This document shows positions 8,731 through 14,546 of a stretch of DNA of 14,546 nucleotides, piece by piece; positions within the stretch are counted from its first letter, which is position 1; each line of letters begins with the position of its first letter. The stretch lies in the NCBI GenBank assembly GCA_964431205.1, contig CAYSIX010000094.1, positions 1 to 14,546 of the forward strand, given 5' to 3'. The notes beneath the pieces were generated by a model, which saw nothing but the letters and a program-made list of their open reading frames with translations, did no database searches and had not been told where the DNA came from. The position numbers and the translations under genes were made by a program. The DNA is from CAYSIX01 sp964431205. Lineage in GTDB: Bacteria > Planctomycetota > Phycisphaerae > Phycisphaerales > Phycisphaeraceae.

Positions 8731-9603
8731 ATGACTGACACCGCCCGCCCAACCCCGTCGCACCGGACCCTTCACGGGACGCGGCTCCGCCCGGCTCTGA
8801 TCACGATCGTGGCGCTGCTGCTCGCGGTGGCGTCCGTGGCGGTCGCCGAGGCTCCGGACCGGCTTCTGCTGCCCGGAACACCCTACGAGACACCGGTTTA
8901 CGAGCTCGAGGCCGACACGCCGGGGCCGACGGTCGTGGTGGTCGGCGGGGTGCACGGCAACGAGCCGGCGGGCGCCGCCGCGGCCGAGCGCATCCGCCGC
9001 TGGTCGATCGACGCCGGTCGGCTGGTCGTCGTGCCGCGCGCCAACGTCCCGGCGCTCGACGCGGGCCGGCGCCGCGATCCCCTCGTGCCCCGTGACGACG
9101 GCGACCTGAACCGCTGCTTCCCGCACGAGGACCGGGCCGAGCCGGTCGGCCGGCTCGCCGCCGCCCTGTGGGAGCTGATCGTCGAAGCCGAGCCCGATTG
9201 GGTGGTGGACCTGCACGAGGGCTACGGGTTTCGGGCCGGCGGCTCGAAGTCCGTGGGCAACTCGCTGATCTACCTGGCCAGCGCCGAGCTGGACCCGATC
9301 GCCGAGCGGATGCAGGCGGCGGTCAACGCCACGATCGAGGACCCGGATCGACGCTTCGTGCTGTTGCGCAAGAGTGGCGGGGTGAAGGGCGGGCTGACGC
9401 GCGCGTCGCGTGAGCGCCTGGGCGCCCACTCGTTCACCATTGAAACGGTCTACACCGATCAGCCGCTGGAGCGGCGCGTCGGTCAGCAGTTGCTGCTCGT
9501 GGACGAGCTGTTCCAGCACATCGGGCTGATCGAGGAGAGCCGACTGACCCCGGCCGATCGCACGGCGCCGCGGCGCGAGCCCGCGGCCGTGCCCGGCCAG
9601 TGA
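8731..9603 (+). CDS. Exported zinc deacylase/peptidase of the succinylglutamate desuccinylase/aspartoacylase (M14) family
   Basis: Family members use one zinc ion to hydrolyse an amide bond, releasing an amino acid from an N-acyl derivative or trimming a peptide. In this 290-residue protein the zinc ligands are His75 and Glu78 (GGVHGNEPAG, 73-81) and His162 (DLHEGYGF, 160-167). The substrate-binding DLNRCFP lies at 125-131, and the general acid/base is probably Glu238 in SFTIETVYTDQPL. Residues 17-40 look like a signal peptide (RLR, hydrophobic core, AVA-EA), so the enzyme is probably periplasmic or secreted, unlike cytoplasmic AstE. The ATG at 8731 is preferred to GTG at 8716, although neither has a strong ribosome-binding site. 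Alternatives are a murein-peptide amidase (MpaA-like) or an N-acetyl-amino-acid deacetylase. It is controlled from a promoter containing the shared operator. Confidence 0.85.
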   Translation: MTDTARPTPSHRTLHGTRLRPALITIVALLLAVASVAVAEAPDRLLLPGTPYETPVYELEADTPGPTVVVVGGVHGNEPAGAAAAERIRRWSIDAGRLVVVPRANVPALDAGRRRDPLVPRDDGDLNRCFPHEDRAEPVGRLAAALWELIVEAEPDWVVDLHEGYGFRAGGSKSVGNSLIYLASAELDPIAERMQAAVNATIEDPDRRFVLLRKSGGVKGGLTRASRERLGAHSFTIETVYTDQPLERRVGQQLLLVDELFQHIGLIEESRLTPADRTAPRREPAAVPGQ

Positions 9604-9629
9604 CCGCGCGTTTGGCCTGTGAGAGACGA

Positions 9630-9649
9630 GGGGTCGGCCCGCCGGCCCC
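9630..9649 (+). terminator. Hairpin between deacylase and PEP-CTERM genes
   Basis: An 8-bp stem (GGGGTCGG with CCGGCCCC, one G-U wobble) closes a CCCG loop, 26 bases after the deacylase stop and 27 before the next ATG. No U-tract follows. It may separate the two transcripts or act as a leader hairpin near the ribosome-binding site of the next gene. Confidence 0.35.
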
Positions 9650-9676
9650 GAAGCGAGGAGAAAAGGAGACTTCGAA

Positions 9677-10498
9677 ATGACTCAACCATCCATCCGACGC
9701 ATCCACGGTTTTGTCCTGACCACGTCGATCGCCGCGGCCGTGTGCCTGGCCGGCACGAGCGCCGCCGGGCCGATCTCCCTCGCCGCCGGCGACTATTTCC
9801 AGGACTTCGACACCCTCACCACCGACACGGCCGTCGGCACCTGGGTCGACGACGACGAGACCGCCGCGGCCGAGGGCTACTCGCTCGTCGGCTGGCACCA
9901 CGCCGCTTCCAACGCCGAGCCGCCCTACAGCTTCCGCGCCTCCAACGGAGGAACCAACACCAGCCGACTCTACAGCCACGGCTCATCGGACGACCCCGAC
10001 CGGGCCCTGGGCAGCGTCAACAACATCTCGGCCGTCGGCGTGATCTGGCACGGGGCCCGCTTCGTGAACGACACCGGCCAGACCATCCAGCAGTTCACCG
10101 TCACCTACGACGGCGAGCAGTGGCGCGACAACGGCAGCAACTCGCCCGATGACCTGCTCCTGCAGTACCAGATCTTCGACGCCGGCACGGGCAGCATCTC
10201 CGCCGACGGATACCTCACCCTCGAAGAGGCCACCTTCGTCTCGCTGAGCAACAACGCGAACCCCGGCGGCATCGACGGCAACGACCCGGCGCACCGCACC
10301 GCGGGGCTGACCGCCACGCGCGACATCGAGCTGCTGCCCGGCCAGGAGCTGTGGGTCCGCTTCGAGGACAACCTGCACGTCGGCGACGACCACGGCCTGG
10401 CGGTCGACAACTTCCGCCTCTCGACCGTGATCCCCGAGCCGACCGTCGCCGCATCCATGACGCTGCTCGGCGGGCTGCTCGTCCGCCGCCGTCGTTGA
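9677..10498 (+). CDS. Secreted PEP-CTERM sorting-signal protein
   Basis: This is a 273-residue exported protein of unknown function. Residues 1-30 are a signal peptide (RRIHG, a hydrophobic run, then AGTSAAGP). The last 23 residues form a PEP-CTERM tail: Pro-Glu-Pro at 253-255, a short hydrophobic segment, and a terminal RRRR. In known systems such tails are recognised by an exosortase that removes them and sends the protein to the cell surface or matrix. No exosortase is in the window. The middle is rich in Asp, Asn, Gly, Ser and Thr, with predicted beta strands, suggesting a beta-sandwich of the sort seen in surface or polysaccharide-binding proteins. I recognise no enzymatic motif. AAGGAG at 9663-9668 lies eight bases before the ATG. 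The pseudopilin gene follows 58 bp downstream. Confidence 0.85.
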   Translation: MTQPSIRRIHGFVLTTSIAAAVCLAGTSAAGPISLAAGDYFQDFDTLTTDTAVGTWVDDDETAAAEGYSLVGWHHAASNAEPPYSFRASNGGTNTSRLYSHGSSDDPDRALGSVNNISAVGVIWHGARFVNDTGQTIQQFTVTYDGEQWRDNGSNSPDDLLLQYQIFDAGTGSISADGYLTLEEATFVSLSNNANPGGIDGNDPAHRTAGLTATRDIELLPGQELWVRFEDNLHVGDDHGLAVDNFRLSTVIPEPTVAASMTLLGGLLVRRRR

Positions 10499-10499
10499 C

Positions 10500-10515
10500 G
10501 CGGCGTTCCCGCTGC
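10500..10515 (+). terminator. Hairpin immediately after the PEP-CTERM stop codon
   Basis: GCGGCG and CGCTGC form a 6-bp stem with one G-U pair around a TTCC loop, starting two bases after the TGA. It may be a weak terminator or transcript-processing hairpin between this gene and the pseudopilin. There is no U-tract, and chance formation is possible in this composition. Confidence 0.25.
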
Positions 10516-10556
10516 CCACAGGAGCCTGCCGCACGCATTGCTTCGGAGTGCCGATC

Positions 10557-11318
10557 ATGAACCGCTTCCCGATGGCGCGCCGCGCCTTTACCCTCATCGA
10601 GCTGCTGGTGGTAATCTCGATCATCGCGCTGCTGATCTCGATCCTGCTGCCCTCGCTCGGCGCGGCGAGGAAGGTGGCCCTGAACGCCAAGTGCCTCTCG
10701 AACCAGAGGCAGCTCGGCATCGCCACCGCCGCCTACACGGTGGACTTCGCCGATCACCTGCCCAAGTACAACAGCGGGACGACGACGAACGTCAACGGCA
10801 TGGATCGGCCGTTCCTGGCTTACCGGGTCGGGTTCCGCAGCAACAGCGCGCCGGGCGACGACCCCGTCGCGCCGCGCAACCACGGCATCCTCTGGGTCAA
10901 GGGCTACACCGGCGTGCCGGATATCTTCTTCTGCCCCACGCAGCCGCGCGAGTCGCATCAGCTCGCGTACTACCCCGACCCGTTCTTCTCCGACCTGGTG
11001 GCCGGCGACAATCAGATCCGAAGCGGGTATCACTACAATCCCCACGTGGACCTGGAAGACGCCGGCACGTTCAAGGACCGGCTGTACGACCTGATCGGTG
11101 AGATGCCGGGCGATCGGCCGATGTACGCCGACATCGTGCACAACTGGCCGACGATCGCGCACCCCGAGGCCCAGGCGTGGAACGTGGCCTTGGCCGACGG
11201 CAGCGCCGCGTCGCGCAAGAGCCCGGCCGTCTTCACGCGCATGCGCGGCGGCGAGTACATCGGCGGGGCCTGGACCCGGTACGAGACCGCGATCGAGCAG
11301 TTGATGGCCGGCGAGTGA
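10557..11318 (+). CDS. Type II secretion-like pseudopilin with prepilin N-terminus
   Basis: This 253-residue protein has a class III prepilin leader: MARRA then FTLIELLVV, with cleavage expected after Ala10, Phe11 becoming residue 1 and the conserved Glu at +5 (Glu15). The hydrophobic helix runs to about residue 33 and ends ILLPSLGAAR, a pattern very common in planctomycete pseudopilins. The -1 residue is Ala rather than the usual Gly. The C-terminal region has HPEAQAWNVALADGS, resembling the planctomycete H-X9-DG domain but with 11 residues between His and Asp-Gly. Two Cys (CLSNQ after the helix and FFCPTQ near the middle) are also typical. The ATG at 10557 has GGAG at 10545-10548. It may form a transcription unit with the PEP-CTERM gene. 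Such proteins are numerous per genome and their individual roles are mostly unknown. Confidence 0.9.
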   Translation: MNRFPMARRAFTLIELLVVISIIALLISILLPSLGAARKVALNAKCLSNQRQLGIATAAYTVDFADHLPKYNSGTTTNVNGMDRPFLAYRVGFRSNSAPGDDPVAPRNHGILWVKGYTGVPDIFFCPTQPRESHQLAYYPDPFFSDLVAGDNQIRSGYHYNPHVDLEDAGTFKDRLYDLIGEMPGDRPMYADIVHNWPTIAHPEAQAWNVALADGSAASRKSPAVFTRMRGGEYIGGAWTRYETAIEQLMAGE

Positions 11319-11326
11319 GCCGACGC

Positions 11327-11360
11327 GGCGAAGCGCCCCGGCAGGTCGCACCGCTTCGCC
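11327..11360 (+). terminator. 9-bp inverted repeat after the pseudopilin gene
   Basis: GGCGAAGCG (11327-11335) and CGCTTCGCC (11352-11360) are perfect reverse complements separated by 16 bases, starting nine bases after the pseudopilin stop and ending 42 bases before the next ATG. The downstream DNA is C-rich with no T-tract. It is the longest perfect stem noticed in the gaps and most likely marks the boundary between the pseudopilin unit and the FAH operon, or folds the operon leader. Confidence 0.45.
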
Positions 11361-11402
11361 CCCGCCCGCCCCGACCGACACGCCACCCCACGGAGGCTCC
11401 TG

Positions 11403-12296
11403 ATGCGTCTGGCCACGATCCGAGTCCAAGACGACGAACGCGCCGCCGTCCTGCACGGCGACCGGCTGTTCCCGATCGACTGGATCAACCGTGACGCCGG
11501 CCGGTCCGACGCGACCGACCTGCTCACCCTGCTGAACCGCGGGCAACTCGACGGGCTGCGGCGGTGGTACGACGGCGAGGGGCGCGCGTGGCTCGATCGC
11601 TCGACCGACGCCGGCATCCCGATCGGCGACGTCCACTTCGCCCCGCTCTACCGTCGGCCGCGCAAGATCTGGGGCATCGGCCTGAACTACCGCGACCACG
11701 CCGCCGACCTCGACGAGTCCTCGCCCACCGCCGAGCCCGCCAGCTTCATGAAGCCCGACACCACGGTCGTCGGGCCCGGCGACACCATCCTGCTGCCGCG
11801 CCTCTCGCAGCGAGTCACCGGCGAAGGCGAGCTCGCCCTCGTCTTCGCACGCGTCTGCCGCGACGTTCCACGCGACCACTGGACCGACGCCCTCGCCGGC
11901 TTCACCACCGCCGTCGACATGACCGCCGAGGACATCCTGCGGCGAAACCCGCGAAACCTCACCCAGTGCAAGAGCTTCGACACCTTCTTCAGCTTCGGGC
12001 CCGTCCTGGTCACGCCCGACGAGATCGACGACGTGATGAACCTCAGCGTCCGCACCGTCCACAACAACCGCCTCCACGCCGAGAACACCGTCTCCCACAT
12101 GACCTTCCCGCCCGACTTTCTCGTCTGGTACCACACGCAGATCATGACCATGCTGCCCGGGGACGTGCTCTCGACGGGCACGCCCGGCGCCGCGCCGCTG
12201 GCCGACGGGGACACCATCGCCTGCGACATCGACGGCTTCCCCACGCTCGTCAACCCCGTGCGTGACCTGAAGCTCGAAGCGGTGGGGGCCCCCTGA
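11403..12296 (+). CDS. Fumarylacetoacetate hydrolase (FAH) family protein
   Basis: FAH-fold enzymes use a divalent metal to cleave, decarboxylate, hydrate or tautomerise beta-diketo or 2-oxo acids. This 297-residue member has the N-terminal cap typical of longer forms (1-80) and then the core: GIGLNYRDHA (91-100), metal ligands Glu141 and Glu143 (GEGELALVF), Asp172 in VDMTAEDI, Lys190 in KSFDTFFSFGP (190-200), and LSTGTPGA (256-263). The usual NDVTARD around the third ligand reads VDMTAED here, so the Arg following the ligand is absent and the substrate may differ from classic members. GGAGG at 11392-11396 lies six bases before the ATG. The stop codon overlaps the SDR start (TGATG), implying translational coupling. 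Candidates include acylpyruvate hydrolases, 2,4-diketo-3-deoxy sugar-acid hydrolases and oxaloacetate tautomerase/decarboxylase; I cannot choose among them. Confidence 0.9.
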   Translation: MRLATIRVQDDERAAVLHGDRLFPIDWINRDAGRSDATDLLTLLNRGQLDGLRRWYDGEGRAWLDRSTDAGIPIGDVHFAPLYRRPRKIWGIGLNYRDHAADLDESSPTAEPASFMKPDTTVVGPGDTILLPRLSQRVTGEGELALVFARVCRDVPRDHWTDALAGFTTAVDMTAEDILRRNPRNLTQCKSFDTFFSFGPVLVTPDEIDDVMNLSVRTVHNNRLHAENTVSHMTFPPDFLVWYHTQIMTMLPGDVLSTGTPGAAPLADGDTIACDIDGFPTLVNPVRDLKLEAVGAP

Positions 12297-13084
12297 TGGA
12301 CACGCGGCTTCAGGACCGCCCCGTGCTGGTCCTCGCCTCGAGCGCGGGGATCGGCAAGGCCATCGCCCTCGCCTTCGCGCGGGAGGGGGCGTCGGTCATG
12401 CTCTTCGGCCGCGACGAGGGCCGGCTTCGCGCCGCCCGGGACGAGATCGCGACGGTAACGGGCCGGTCCCCGCGTTTCACCGTCGGAGACGTGACCCGTG
12501 CCGACGACCTGGCCTCGGCCGTCGAGCAGACCGTCCACGCCTACGGCTCGCTGTTCACGCTGGTGAACAACTGCGGCGGGCCGCCCCCCGGACGCTTCGA
12601 CCAGACCGACGACGCCGCCTGGCAGGCCGCCTTCGAGCTCACGCTGCTCAGCTACGTGCGCGCCACCCGCCACGCCCTGGCGATCATGCGTGACCACGGC
12701 GGCGGCCGCGTCATCAACGTCAGCTCCTCCTCGACCAAGCGCGCCCTGGACAACCTGCTGCTTTCCAACGTCTTCCGCATGGGCGTGCTGGGCCTGACCA
12801 AGTCGCTGGCGATGGAGCTGGGGCCCGACGGCGTGCTGGTCAACACCGTCGGCGCGGGCAAGGTGCTCACCGACCGCGTGCGGCAGATCGACCGCGCCAA
12901 GGCCGAGCGTCAGGGCGTCAGCGTTGAGCGGCTTCGCGCCCAGGCCGAGGCCGCGATCCCGCTGGGTCGCTACGGCGATCCCGATGAGTTCGCCCGGCTG
13001 TGCGTCTTCCTCGGCTCGCCGGCCAACAGCTACGTCACCGGTCAGAACATCCTCGTGGACGGCGGCCAGGTCGCCGCGTACTAG
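12296..13084 (+). CDS. Short-chain dehydrogenase/reductase (SDR) fold protein lacking the YxxxK pair
   Basis: This is a 262-residue Rossmann-fold protein. The nucleotide-binding loop reads ASSAGIG (14-20, where TGxxxGIG is usual). FGRD at 37-40 with its Arg suggests NADP preference. GDV (64-66), NNCGG (91-95, for NNAG) and NVSSSS (141-146) follow, and the C-terminal VTGQNILVDGG is classical. Aligned through GLTKSLA (166-172), the catalytic Tyr and Lys are replaced by Ser157 and Arg161 (LSNVFRMGV). I recall related SDR-annotated proteins with LSNxxR at this place, so this is probably a subfamily trait rather than decay. It may have another activity, or be a binding protein. The start overlaps the FAH stop by one base, and the aminotransferase follows after 24 bp. 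Confidence 0.9.
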   Translation: MDTRLQDRPVLVLASSAGIGKAIALAFAREGASVMLFGRDEGRLRAARDEIATVTGRSPRFTVGDVTRADDLASAVEQTVHAYGSLFTLVNNCGGPPPGRFDQTDDAAWQAAFELTLLSYVRATRHALAIMRDHGGGRVINVSSSSTKRALDNLLLSNVFRMGVLGLTKSLAMELGPDGVLVNTVGAGKVLTDRVRQIDRAKAERQGVSVERLRAQAEAAIPLGRYGDPDEFARLCVFLGSPANSYVTGQNILVDGGQVAAY

Positions 13085-13108
13085 AGAGCCCAGTCCAAGG
13101 CCCGCGTC

Positions 13109-14377
13109 ATGCTCAAGAGTCGTGCTCGGCCCCAACCCGTTGTGCTCCACCCGCCCGTCCCGATCGATCGGCCGGCGTCGCCGCTGGACGGCGTCGAGGC
13201 GCTGCCGCCCGATCCGATCCTCGGCCTGACCGAGCGCTTCCGACGGGACCCCCGGCCCGGCGCGATTAACCTCGCGTCGGGCGTTTATCAGGACCCGCGC
13301 GGGCGCACACCGACGATGGACGCCGTCCGCCAGGCCGAGCGGCTCGTCTGGGACGCCGACGGGTCCAAGGCCTATCTGCCCATCGCCGGGCGTCGCGAGT
13401 TCGGCGCGGCCGTGCGGACGCTGCTGTTCGGCGCCGATCAGGGCCGGGGCATCGACCGCCGCGCGTGCACCGCCCACTGCGCCGGCGGGACCGGCGCGTT
13501 GCGCATCGCCGCCGAGCTGCTCGTCCGGCTGAACCCGCACGCCACCGTGTGGGTCTCGGACCCGACGTGGCCGAATCACCCCGGCGTGTTCGCCAGCGCC
13601 GCCCGGACCGTCGAGCGGTACCCGTACGTCGCCGGGCCCGAGGCCGACCTGAACCTCGACGCCCTGCTCGACGCCGTCGGGCGGATGCGTCGCGGCGACG
13701 TGATCGTGCTGCAGGTCTGTTGCCACAACCCCACGGGCGTGGACCCGAGCCCGGCGCAGTGGCGGCGGGTGCTCGACGCCGTGGCGGACGCCGGCGTCGT
13801 GCCCTTGTTCGACTTCGCTTACCAGGGTTTCGCCGTCACGTCCGACGCCGACGCCCGACCGCTCCGCCTCGCCGCCGACATGGGCCTGCGATTCCTCGTC
13901 GCCAGCTCCTTCTCCAAGAGCATGGGCCTGTACAACCAGCGGACCGGGGCGCTGACCGCCGTGGCCTCGACCCCCCGCGACGCCGAGGCGATCGGCTCGC
14001 AGATCGACGCGTGCATCCGCACCCTCTGGTCCAACCCGCCCGCCCACGGGGCCGACACGGCGCTTCGCGTCCTGACCACGCCCGAGCTGCGACAGGCCTG
14101 GCTGGCCCAGCTCGACGAATTCCGCCGGCGCATCGCCGACATGCGCTGCGCGTTCGCCGACGCCATGCGCCACGCCGACCCGTCCCGCGACTACCGCCGC
14201 TACGCCCGCCAGCGCGGCATGTTCTCGCTCCTGCCCCTGACGCCCGCCCAGGTCACACGCCTGCGCGACGAGGAGGCGGTGTACCTGGTCGGTTCCGGGC
14301 GGATCAACTTCTGCGGGCTGAACCCGGACAACATCGAACGGGTCTGCGCCGCGATCGGCCGGGTGATCCGCGACTGA
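13109..14377 (+). CDS. Class I aspartate/aromatic-amino-acid aminotransferase
   Basis: This PLP enzyme moves an amino group between an amino acid and a 2-oxo acid. The 422 residues align well with E. coli AspC/TyrB: PPDPILGLTERF (33-44), INLASGVY (53-60), GGTGALR (126-132), WVSDPTWPNH (148-157, Trp153), CCHNPTGVDP (204-213, Asn207), FDFAYQGF (234-241, Asp235 and Tyr238), PLP lysine Lys270 in SFSKSMGLYNQR, Arg278, Arg304 (equivalent to Arg292, which binds the distal carboxylate), SNPPAHGA (308-315), and Arg398 in SGRIN (alpha-carboxylate). Keeping both substrate arginines points to dicarboxylic substrates such as aspartate or glutamate, with aromatic ones possible. The loop after the lysine (SMGLYNQRTG) departs from the usual NFGLYNERVG. 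The N-terminus is about 30 residues longer than AspC. It is the third gene of the FAH-SDR operon. Confidence 0.94.
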   Translation: MLKSRARPQPVVLHPPVPIDRPASPLDGVEALPPDPILGLTERFRRDPRPGAINLASGVYQDPRGRTPTMDAVRQAERLVWDADGSKAYLPIAGRREFGAAVRTLLFGADQGRGIDRRACTAHCAGGTGALRIAAELLVRLNPHATVWVSDPTWPNHPGVFASAARTVERYPYVAGPEADLNLDALLDAVGRMRRGDVIVLQVCCHNPTGVDPSPAQWRRVLDAVADAGVVPLFDFAYQGFAVTSDADARPLRLAADMGLRFLVASSFSKSMGLYNQRTGALTAVASTPRDAEAIGSQIDACIRTLWSNPPAHGADTALRVLTTPELRQAWLAQLDEFRRRIADMRCAFADAMRHADPSRDYRRYARQRGMFSLLPLTPAQVTRLRDEEAVYLVGSGRINFCGLNPDNIERVCAAIGRVIRD

Positions 14378-14533
14378 GCCGCACGCCGCCCCGACGAAAA
14401 AGCACCGCCGCTGTCGATCGTCGCCTGCTCGAGCAACGCCTCGGGTTGTTGACGCCACACGTTGAGCCGGGCCGGGGGGAACGACTCCATCAGAATGTGT
14501 GTGAGAAGCCTCGCTTGAGCCGATGAGGGAAGT
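14378..14533. other. Non-coding tail after the aminotransferase gene
   Basis: No convincing gene, terminator or promoter is visible here. A 10-bp palindrome TGCTCGAGCA lies at 14426-14435. The last 60 bases are less GC-rich than the surrounding coding DNA, which may indicate a regulatory region or the edge of a different element. Confidence 0.4.
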
Positions 14534-14546
14534 ATGGCAAGGACGC
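14534..14546 (+). CDS. Possible start of a gene cut by the window edge
   Basis: An ATG followed by GCA AGG ACG (Met-Ala-Arg-Thr) is preceded by GAGGGA at 14525-14530, a possible ribosome-binding site three bases away. Only four codons are visible, so neither its reality nor its product can be judged. Short basic N-termini are seen in many proteins, including transposases, but that is speculation. Confidence 0.22.

Noticed and set aside
8553..8741. Longer N-terminus of the GntR protein (about 60 extra residues)
   Set aside because: It would run through the promoter/operator region and a Pro/Ser-rich stretch with no family similarity, while a GTG with AGGAG sits at the expected place.
11403..13084. 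Non-phosphorylative L-fucose/L-rhamnose pathway (FAH hydrolase plus SDR dehydrogenase)
   Set aside because: The SDR lacks the catalytic Tyr and Lys, and no sugar-acid dehydratase, lactonase or aldose dehydrogenase is nearby.
8731..14377. Ectoine or N-acetyl-diaminobutyrate degradation cluster, suggested by the M14 deacylase plus aminotransferase
   Set aside because: No ectoine hydrolase, transporter or AsnC-type regulator is present, and the deacylase has a signal peptide while the aminotransferase is of the AspC type.
11687..14458. Very long open frame (923 codons) antisense to the FAH-SDR-aminotransferase operon
   Set aside because: It crosses three well-supported genes and their gaps, has low-complexity Gly/Val/Asp/Arg composition, and shows no recognisable motif.

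Overview
The window is uniformly GC-rich and densely coded. It most likely comes from a Planctomycetota chromosome of Phycisphaerae type. This rests on two neighbouring genes: a secreted protein ending in a PEP-CTERM sorting signal, and a pseudopilin with the FTLIELLVVISIIALLISILLP-type N-terminus and a degenerate DG motif that are common in that group. The lineage is an inference; no rRNA or other phylogenetic marker is present. No tRNA, rRNA, CRISPR array or complete mobile element was seen.

Layout. (1) 1-1602: the 3' four-fifths of mnmG (tRNA wobble-uridine modification), cut by the window edge. (2) 1703-4034: zwf and pgl, the first two enzymes of the oxidative pentose phosphate pathway, 43 bp apart. 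(3) 4169-4540: a small SpoIIAA/STAS-like protein, convergent with (4) a PlsC-type acyltransferase at 4600-5856 on the minus strand. (5) 5960-8552, minus strand: an exported gamma-glutamyltransferase and, upstream of it, a GntR/FCD-family regulator. (6) 8731-9603, plus strand and divergent from the regulator: an exported zinc deacylase of the succinylglutamate desuccinylase/aspartoacylase (M14) family, behind a near-consensus sigma-70 promoter (TTGACA, 17 bp, TATTAT). (7) 9677-11318: the PEP-CTERM protein and the pseudopilin. (8) 11403-14377: a tightly packed operon of an FAH-fold hydrolase/lyase, an SDR with an altered active site, and a class I aspartate/aromatic aminotransferase. (9) 14378-14546: a non-coding tail that may hold the first codons of another gene.

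How the genes fit together. mnmG, zwf and pgl are housekeeping. The most interesting part is 5.9-9.6 kb. The 14-nt sequence ATCGATTAYCATCG occurs upstream of the gamma-glutamyltransferase (minus strand, 7805-7818) and again inside the promoter between the GntR gene and the deacylase (plus strand, 8654-8667). This suggests that the regulator controls both exported enzymes and possibly itself, forming a small regulon for scavenging gamma-glutamyl or N-acyl amino compounds. The FAH-SDR-aminotransferase operon looks like a catabolic route from an amino acid or sugar acid whose substrate cannot be named from sequence. Most of the window is ordinary metabolism; I found no clear novel defence or mobile system.
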